The translations under genes and the position numbers were made by a program. Below the pieces are notes generated by a model. That model had not been told where the DNA came from. It saw only the letters and a list, made by a program, of their open reading frames with translations, and did no database searches. This document shows, in pieces, positions 58,806 through 64,000 of a stretch of DNA of 64,000 nucleotides (position 1 is its first letter; each line of letters begins with the position of its first letter). The stretch is from JBEDUK01 sp963781595 (GTDB lineage: Bacteria; Actinomycetota; UBA4738), in NCBI GenBank assembly GCA_963781595.1, contig CAWAGG010000001.1, positions 806,001-870,000 of the forward strand. The letters run 5' to 3'.

Positions 58806-59981
58806 TCAGCCCGCCGCGGGACCGCGGTCCGATCGCGAGGCGCGTTCGCGCGGGCGGATGGCGTGGCGTTCGGCCCACGTCCTCAGGTCCTCGCGGTGTT
58901 CGACGCCCTCCTCCGCCATGTCGCGCAGCTCCCGGCGCGCCGGCTGGGTCCTCGGCCCGACACGCAGCGACAGGTACGCCAGGCCGCCGACAGGGATCGG
59001 CGCCCAGAACTGGAAGAGCCGCCACGCGATCACGCCGAGCACGGCGGTTCCGCGCGGCACGCCGAAGCCGACGAGCGTCGCCGTCAGCGTGGCCTCCACG
59101 ACGCCGAGCCCGCCGGGCGTGATCGGGATCGCGGCGAGCACCTGCGCGAGCCCGTAGGAGACCAGCAGCCCGACGACGTCGGCGCGGTACCCGAACGCCG
59201 CGATGAAGACCCAGAGCGACGCGGCGTCGAGCAGCCAGTTCACCGCCGCCCAGGTGATGGCGCGGATCAGCACCGATCGATCGTGGGTGAGCGCGCGCAG
59301 CCGGCCGGAGATCCGATGGACGGTCCGGTGCACGCGATCCTCGTCAAGGAACGGCAGCTTGCGCGCGATCGCGCGCACGATCCTCGCCGCACGATCCTCG
59401 CCGCGGGTGAGGAACAGGACCAGCCCGATCGCCGCGCCGATCACGACGATCCCCGCCGCCGCGGCCGTCAGGTACAGAGGGTTGTAGCCGGACAGCGGGA
59501 TCGAGACCACCAGCGCCAGCCAGAGCAGGACATTGAGCACGATCGCCGAACCGACACCCTGGACGGCGAGGGCGAATCCGACGTCAGGGCCGGACACGCC
59601 CTGCTGCATCAGCATCCGGTAGCCGAGGCCGCTGCCGGCGGCCGACCCGCCGGGCACGAGATGGCTGACCGCGAACGTGGACATGTCGATCCGGAACGTG
59701 GTCCACAGGCTTGGCGCGGTCTCCGTCGGCAGCACCTTCCGCGTTAGCTCGGCGTACGCGAGGAGCGAGCCGAACTCGAGCACCGCGCCGAGGAACACGA
59801 GCCAGAGGTTCGCGCCGCCCACCTTCGACAGGGCGTCCTGGATGCCCGGCAGTTGTGGGATGACCAGGTATTCGATGACCAGGAACAGGCCCAGGATCGT
59901 GACCGCCCGCTTGAGCGGCCGGAACGTGTTCTTCGACGCGTCGCCGGGTCCCGTCCGTCGCTGCCGAGCGCCCTCGGCCAC
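58806..59981 (-). CDS. Lysylphosphatidylglycerol-synthase-like integral membrane protein
   Basis: A 391-residue polytopic membrane protein of the UPF0104/LPG-synthase transmembrane family with about eight segments. Typical features are SHLVPGGSAAGSGLGYRML near residue 105, PLSGYNPLYLTAA, and the C-terminal PITPGGLGVVEATLTATLVG block. The catalytic lysyl-transfer domain of MprF is absent, so this is the stand-alone flippase/transferase module. I choose GTG 59981 with GAGGG upstream over GTG 59996 or a longer frame that overlaps the alcohol dehydrogenase further. It lies just behind that gene on the same strand. Confidence 0.8.
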   Translation of the reverse strand: MAEGARQRRTGPGDASKNTFRPLKRAVTILGLFLVIEYLVIPQLPGIQDALSKVGGANLWLVFLGAVLEFGSLLAYAELTRKVLPTETAPSLWTTFRIDMSTFAVSHLVPGGSAAGSGLGYRMLMQQGVSGPDVGFALAVQGVGSAIVLNVLLWLALVVSIPLSGYNPLYLTAAAAGIVVIGAAIGLVLFLTRGEDRAARIVRAIARKLPFLDEDRVHRTVHRISGRLRALTHDRSVLIRAITWAAVNWLLDAASLWVFIAAFGYRADVVGLLVSYGLAQVLAAIPITPGGLGVVEATLTATLVGFGVPRGTAVLGVIAWRLFQFWAPIPVGGLAYLSLRVGPRTQPARRELRDMAEEGVEHREDLRTWAERHAIRPRERASRSDRGPAAG

Positions 59982-59985
59982 GCCG

Positions 59986-60999
59986 TCAGCCCTCACCGCC
60001 GGCGTCGATCCCGCCGGCCACGTCCAGAACGATCGCGCCGCGGACACCGCCTGACCGCAGGGTCGCGAGCGCCTCGTTCGCCTCCCCCAGCGGGAACGTC
60101 GTGACGCTGGTTCGAACCGGCACCGTCGGCGCCAGGGTTAGGAATCCGATGCCGTCGGCCCTGGTGAGGTTCGCCACGGAGCGCACTACGCGTTCGCCCC
60201 ACAGGATCGAATACGGGAACGACGGGATGTCGCTCATGTGGATCCCGCCGCAAACCACCGTCCCGCCGGGCTCGACCTCGGACAGGGCCACCGGCACCAG
60301 GTCGCCCGCGGGCGCGAAGATGATCGCCGCGTCCAGCGGCTCCTGCGGACGGTCGGTGGTCGGGCCGGCCCACTCCGCGCCGAGCTCCCGCGCGAACGCC
60401 TGCGCCGAGTCGTCCCCGGGGCGCGTGAACGCGAACACGCGACGGTGCTCATGGACGGCGACCTGCGTCACGATGTGGGCGGCCGCGCCGAACCCGTAGA
60501 TCCCGACCCGCTCCGCGTCCGCGGTCATCCGCAGGCAGCGGTACCCGATCAAGCCCGCGCACAGCAGCGGCGCCGCCTGGAGGTCCGGGTACCCGTCGGG
60601 CACGGGGAAGCAGAACCGCGCATCGGCGACCGCGAACCCCGCGTACCCTCCGTCGATCGTGTATCCGGTGAACCTCGCCCTTTCGCAGAGGTTCTCCGCG
60701 CCGCGGACGCAGAAGCGGCACGCGCCGCACGTCCACCCCAGCCAGGGGACGCCGACCCGATCGCCGATCGCGGGCGCGTCGACCCCGGACCCGGTCGCCT
60801 CGACGACGCCGACGATCTGGTGCCCGAGGACCAGCGGCAGCTTCGGATCGGTCAGCTCTCCGTCGAGCACGTGGAGGTCGGTCCGACACACGGCACAGAC
60901 CCGCACCCGGATGAGCACCTGCCCCGCTCCGACCTCAGGCTCGGGGACCTCCGCGGCCCGCAGCGGGCGGCCGGGGGCGTCGAGGACCATCGCTCGCAT
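59986..60999 (-). CDS. Zinc-dependent alcohol dehydrogenase (MDR superfamily)
   Basis: A 337-residue medium-chain dehydrogenase. Catalytic-zinc ligands are in VCAVCRTDLHV (Cys, near residue 38) and LGHQIVG (His, near 60); four structural-zinc cysteines are in CGACRFCVRGAENLC near 95-109. The nucleotide loop is YGFGAAAH near 168. ARFTGYTIDGGYAGF is a hallmark of the subfamily that includes AdhA-like enzymes. Substrate unknown. It is followed on the same strand by the LPG-synthase-like gene, whose start lies 4 bases before its stop in coordinates, i.e. almost adjoining. Confidence 0.88.
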   Translation of the reverse strand: MRAMVLDAPGRPLRAAEVPEPEVGAGQVLIRVRVCAVCRTDLHVLDGELTDPKLPLVLGHQIVGVVEATGSGVDAPAIGDRVGVPWLGWTCGACRFCVRGAENLCERARFTGYTIDGGYAGFAVADARFCFPVPDGYPDLQAAPLLCAGLIGYRCLRMTADAERVGIYGFGAAAHIVTQVAVHEHRRVFAFTRPGDDSAQAFARELGAEWAGPTTDRPQEPLDAAIIFAPAGDLVPVALSEVEPGGTVVCGGIHMSDIPSFPYSILWGERVVRSVANLTRADGIGFLTLAPTVPVRTSVTTFPLGEANEALATLRSGGVRGAIVLDVAGGIDAGGEG

Positions 61000-61077
61000 C
61001 GTGCCGGAACCCTACGACGACATCGCCGCACCGCGGGCTCCGCGGCGCGCTCGGGCCCGCCTCCGCGCGAACGATCG

Positions 61078-63192
61078 TCAACGCGCCCAGGATGGCATCT
61101 CGTTCTTGGGACCGGAGGAGGTGACCTTGATCGCGTTCGCGCCGTCGGCGTCCATGATCCACACCTGCGTCGTGCCCGTACGCGTGCTGACGAACGCGAT
61201 CCGCTTCGAGTCCACCGACCAGCTCGGCGACGTGTCGGACGCGGGCGAGCTCGACACCTGCGTCGCGGCGGTCCCCCGCGGCGTGACGGTGAAGATCTCG
61301 AAGTTCCCGGTCCGGTCGCTGCCGAAGGCGATCAGCTTGCCGTTCGGCGACCACGACGGGTCCTGATCGGCCTGCGGCCGCCAGGTCAGCCGCTTCAAGC
61401 CCGTGCGGTTCGTCCCGACGATCCAGATGTCGTCGTTCCCGGACCGGTTGCTGCCGAAGGCGATCGTCGTGCCATCGGGCGACCACGATGGCCGGACGTC
61501 GTTCGCGGTCGTCGTCGTCGTCAGCTGACTGATCCCGGTGCCGTCGGCGTTGATGATCCACAGGTTCCCGTGCCCGGTCCGCGTGCTCTGGAACACCAGC
61601 TTCGTGCCGTCGGGCGACCACGACGGATAGCCGTCGAACTTCGGGTTGAACGTCAGCTGCTTCTTGCCGGACCCGTCGGCGTTCATCACCCAGACGTTGT
61701 AGTTCCCACCCTGGTTGCTGGAGTAGGCGATCCTCGTGCCGTCGGGCGAGGCCGCCGGAGCGTAGTCGTCGACCGAGTTCCGCGTGAGCTGCCTCGCGCC
61801 GATCCCGTCTGCGCCGTTCACGAAGATCTCGCGCGGGCCGGTGCCGTGGCCGGCGAAGGCGAGGTTGCGCCGGAGGCCCACCAGCTGGCCGTCGCAGATG
61901 TCGTTGTCCACGTTGATCTGCACGCCGCCCCAGGTCTCGAGGTGCTGGCCCTGGTACTGGTGCAGCCGCTGGTGATGGGGCCACATCGTGTCAGGGACGT
62001 AGGGGTCTCCGAAGACGTCCTGGCGCCCGTCCCAGTGGGCGATCCAGACGTCGTCCGGGCGATGCAGCGATCGGTCCTTGTAGTGCTTCGCGAGCTGCGC
62101 GACCGTCGACGCGGCACCGCCGTAGACGCCCGCGGTGAGGTGCTTCGCGTGCATCTCGCCGACCCACGCGGACAGGAACGTCGCGACGGCATCGGCGCAC
62201 GCCTGGTCGTTCGCGTCGTAGCCCTCCATGTCGAAGTAGACCGGGGCGCCCTGTCCGAGCCCGAGCGCCGCGACCTGCGCGGCCGCATCGTCGGCCTCCG
62301 CCGTGCCCTGGGCGGCCGCCTTGAGCGGATCGATCGTGTCCATGCCGTGCCCCATGACGCACGGCGCCTGCAGGCCGACGTACGTGGGGATGAAGTTCCA
62401 CCCCATCGCCTCGACGTCGGCGATCCACGTCGGCGTGAGGTTGGGCTGCTGGTAGCAGGCGCGGTTCAACCCGCCGATGTAGATCCCGATCGCCCGATAC
62501 GGAGAGGCGAGCCACGCCTGCATCGCGGACTCGGATGGGGCGTCGCACGTGTCGACGCCGAGGCCCTCGTACCAGGCGCCGCCGTAGGTCTGCAGGGACG
62601 CGGTCGAGGAGCCGGCCGGGCTCGCCGCCGCGGCCACCGAGCCCACGGCCGGAAGAGCGGGCAGCGCCATCGGCGACGAGGCTCGCGCGAACGAGTCCAG
62701 GATGCGTTCGGCCAGCGCCGGGTCGGCGGTGAAGGGCAGCGTGACCCGGACACCGACCGACGGGAACTCCGCTCCGACGATCCGGACGGTCCCCGTCCCG
62801 AGCACCGGTCGGTAGCGGAGCCCTGCCCTCGTCTCGCGTTCCGGGCCGAGCGAGGCGGCCTGGGCCCTCGGGTCGATGCGTTCGACCAGGACGCCGTCCG
62901 CACGTCCGACGGCGTGCGCCGGACACCTCGCGTCCGGCGTTTGGGTCCCGAGGTAGACGGCGCTGCGGTCGAACCGAACGCATCGCAGCGGGTCCGCTGC
63001 CAGATCGTGGACGGGCCAAGCGCTCGGCGCCCGGAACGAGACCGGGCCGAACGTGACGGTCTGCCACGCCCCGGCCGCGCGCACCGGGCCGGCGCCGCCG
63101 ACCAGCACGATCGCCGAGAGGACCGCTGGACCAGCGAGCCGCACGAGCGCACGGAGCCCGAACGGGCGCGAGTGGACCATCCGCTGCACCAT
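61078..63192 (-). CDS. Secreted DUF1906 (glycoside-hydrolase-like) protein with TolB-type beta-propeller
   Basis: A 704-residue exported protein. A signal peptide ends near residue 40, followed by a variable region with two cysteines. A DUF1906 TIM-barrel-like domain runs at about 205-430 (YEGLGVDTCDAPSES, RAIGIYIGG, PVYFDMEGYD, TAGVYGGAAST and DVWIAHWDG). A C-terminal TolB-like propeller of about six blades has SPDGTRIAYSSN, WSPDGTKLVFQS, WSPDGTTIAFGS and similar units. DUF1906 proteins relate to glycosidase-fold cell-wall proteins such as Rv2525c. I start at ATG 63192 (MVQRMV). A glycan-binding or glycan-cleaving surface protein is likely. Confidence 0.82.
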   Translation of the reverse strand: MVQRMVHSRPFGLRALVRLAGPAVLSAIVLVGGAGPVRAAGAWQTVTFGPVSFRAPSAWPVHDLAADPLRCVRFDRSAVYLGTQTPDARCPAHAVGRADGVLVERIDPRAQAASLGPERETRAGLRYRPVLGTGTVRIVGAEFPSVGVRVTLPFTADPALAERILDSFARASSPMALPALPAVGSVAAAASPAGSSTASLQTYGGAWYEGLGVDTCDAPSESAMQAWLASPYRAIGIYIGGLNRACYQQPNLTPTWIADVEAMGWNFIPTYVGLQAPCVMGHGMDTIDPLKAAAQGTAEADDAAAQVAALGLGQGAPVYFDMEGYDANDQACADAVATFLSAWVGEMHAKHLTAGVYGGAASTVAQLAKHYKDRSLHRPDDVWIAHWDGRQDVFGDPYVPDTMWPHHQRLHQYQGQHLETWGGVQINVDNDICDGQLVGLRRNLAFAGHGTGPREIFVNGADGIGARQLTRNSVDDYAPAASPDGTRIAYSSNQGGNYNVWVMNADGSGKKQLTFNPKFDGYPSWSPDGTKLVFQSTRTGHGNLWIINADGTGISQLTTTTTANDVRPSWSPDGTTIAFGSNRSGNDDIWIVGTNRTGLKRLTWRPQADQDPSWSPNGKLIAFGSDRTGNFEIFTVTPRGTAATQVSSSPASDTSPSWSVDSKRIAFVSTRTGTTQVWIMDADGANAIKVTSSGPKNEMPSWAR

Positions 63193-63208
63193 CGGCGACC
63201 CCGCCAAC

Positions 63209-63220
63209 GGCCTTAAGCCG
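63209..63220. promoter_or_regulatory. Third CTTAAG site, before the DUF1906 gene
   Basis: GGCCTTAAGCCG (read on the plus strand) lies 16 bases upstream of the minus-strand start at 63192. The core CTTAAG equals that of the sites before the two glycine-rich genes, but the flanks and distance differ. These were the only three TTAA tetramers I could find by eye in the window. Confidence 0.25.
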
Positions 63221-63257
63221 AACGACCGAGCCGCGCCCGTGCGCGCGGCGCTCCCGG

Positions 63258-64000
63258 TCACGGACGTTCGCCCCCGGCGCTCAGGTCGTCCGCCCTCAGC
63301 TGCCGCTGGTACGGCCCGCTCCCCGACGCGCAGACGGCGCCGCACCGGGCCGCAAGCTCCAGCGCGTCGGGCAGCGGCATACCGACGCCGAGCGCGAACG
63401 TGAGCCCCGCGGCGAAGCTGTCGCCCGCGCCGTACGCGTCGGGTTCGACGCCGGGCGCCGGGTCGGGTCGCTCAGGGGCGTCGAACCGACCCGTCCGGCC
63501 GTCGTCGGTCTCCCAGGTCCCGCCCTCGGCGCCGCTCGTGCGGACCTGCAGCGACGGTGGCGGCTGGATCGAACCGGGTTCGACGCGCTCGCCGGGATCG
63601 CGACCACTGCCGATCAGGGCGTCGAGCCGAACCCCGGCGCTCGCCAGGGTCCGGCCCTCCCGCGGGGTCGAGGTCAGGACCTTGGCGGCGCGGGCGGCCC
63701 GCAGGCCGTCACCGTCGGTCGCGGTGACGTAGACGGCGTCCACGGCTGCGAGGTCCTCCCACGGGAGCCCGTCGCCCGCCTCGGGCCGGAGCCGGTCCCC
63801 GATCGTCGTGATCGTCCGCTCACCGCCGGGTTCGACGAACGTGATCCCCCGGCGGGTCGGTTCTGGCCTCCAGGCGCAGAACACGATCAGGCCCAGCTCC
63901 TCGAGCCGCGCCTTCGAACGTCGGCCGACGTCGTCCTCGCCGAGCGCCGTGTAGAACGCGCACCCGCTGGCCAGCCGCGCGAGCTGCACGGCGGCGACGG
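63258..64000 (-). CDS. PfkB-family sugar kinase, N-terminus cut by window edge
   Basis: Ribokinase/PfkB-family kinase, with about 247 codons visible and the frame still open at base 64000. The visible start VAAVQLARLASGCAFYTALG is the usual segment about 30 residues into the family, so only a short N-terminal part is missing. The second signature, DAYGAGDSFAAGLTFALG near the end, holds the catalytic Asp and the anion hole. The first signature region is not shown. It lies 65 bases upstream of the DUF1906 gene on the same strand and may share its transcript. Substrate (ribose, fructose, nucleoside) is not decided. Confidence 0.85.
   Translation of the reverse strand, partial: VAAVQLARLASGCAFYTALGEDDVGRRSKARLEELGLIVFCAWRPEPTRRGITFVEPGGERTITTIGDRLRPEAGDGLPWEDLAAVDAVYVTATDGDGLRAARAAKVLTSTPREGRTLASAGVRLDALIGSGRDPGERVEPGSIQPPPSLQVRTSGAEGGTWETDDGRTGRFDAPERPDPAPGVEPDAYGAGDSFAAGLTFALGVGMPLPDALELAARCGAVCASGSGPYQRQLRADDLSAGGERP

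Noticed and set aside
60238..63216. A 992-codon open frame on the plus strand opposite the alcohol dehydrogenase and DUF1906 genes
   Set aside because: It is Arg/Asp/Pro-rich without any domain, and the opposite strand carries two well conserved proteins with clear motifs; long antisense frames are common at this GC content.
1..64000. tRNA genes suggested by frequent GGTTCGAA sequences
   Set aside because: The hits lie inside coding frames and are not followed by an acceptor stem; the over-represented GTTCGAAC octamer explains the look-alikes.

Overview
The window is about 70% GC, densely coded on both strands, with many 1-4 base start/stop overlaps and frequent GTG/TTG starts. Coenzyme F420-type enzymes (an LLM-class oxidoreductase and a deazaflavin-dependent nitroreductase), a DprE1/DprE2/UbiA set for polyprenyl-phosphoryl-arabinose, a SigE-like ECF sigma factor, FadR-type GntR control and DUF1906 and DUF1684 proteins all point to an actinobacterium. 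It is probably a deep-branching, uncultured lineage rather than a mycolic-acid genus; this assignment is inference. I see no rRNA, tRNA, CRISPR, prophage or insertion sequence. No gene-free stretch exceeds about 300 bases; the longest are 1727-1966 and 28820-29045.

Left part (1-16.5 kb): a truncated Ppx/GppA phosphatase; a small secreted protein; an overlapping operon of ECF sigma factor, membrane protein with a His-rich tail, and a secreted sedolisin-like protein; an LLM oxidoreductase tail-to-tail with a serine/threonine dehydratase; then a minus-strand cell-envelope operon ubiA-dprE1-dprE2 plus a membrane-anchored phosphodiester-glycosidase protein. A secreted coiled-coil protein, a HAD hydrolase, a membrane protein and two tandem Tat-exported glycine-rich repeat proteins follow. 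The first of the two repeat genes is frameshifted.

Middle (16.5-35 kb): an operon with two related metallophosphoesterases flanking an APC permease, divergent from a GMC oxidoreductase; an FGGY kinase / ThDP enzyme / F420-type nitroreductase operon; then small membrane, DUF1801, VOC, cupin (frameshifted), DMT transporter and DUF1684 genes and two adjacent SDRs.

Catabolic region (35-52.5 kb): a tightly packed seven-gene minus-strand operon (SDR, glutamine-synthetase-like ligase, enolase-superfamily enzyme, APC permease, aldehyde dehydrogenase, rhodopsin-transducer-like protein, class V aminotransferase); a second minus-strand operon (homoserine-kinase-like GHMP kinase, PdxA, small unknown, threonine aldolase, class V aminotransferase); and, divergent from it, a GntR regulator with SDR, acetamidase and a second GS-like ligase, ending at a hairpin terminator shared with a convergent PuuD-like gamma-glutamyl hydrolase. 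Together they suggest uptake and breakdown of an amine or amino-acid derivative through gamma-glutamylated intermediates. The threonine aldolase / kinase / PdxA trio matches, step for step, a by-pass route to 4-phosphohydroxythreonine known from E. coli, and is the most interesting item here.

Right part (52.5-64 kb): a decayed LuxR-type regulator, an M14 carboxypeptidase divergent from a secreted two-domain cyanophycinase-like peptidase, a bifunctional ftcD with five apparent single-base insertions, an LPG-synthase-like membrane protein behind an alcohol dehydrogenase, a secreted DUF1906-beta-propeller fusion, and a truncated PfkB kinase. Several isolated frameshifts in otherwise well conserved genes could be assembly errors and should be checked against reads before being treated as biology.
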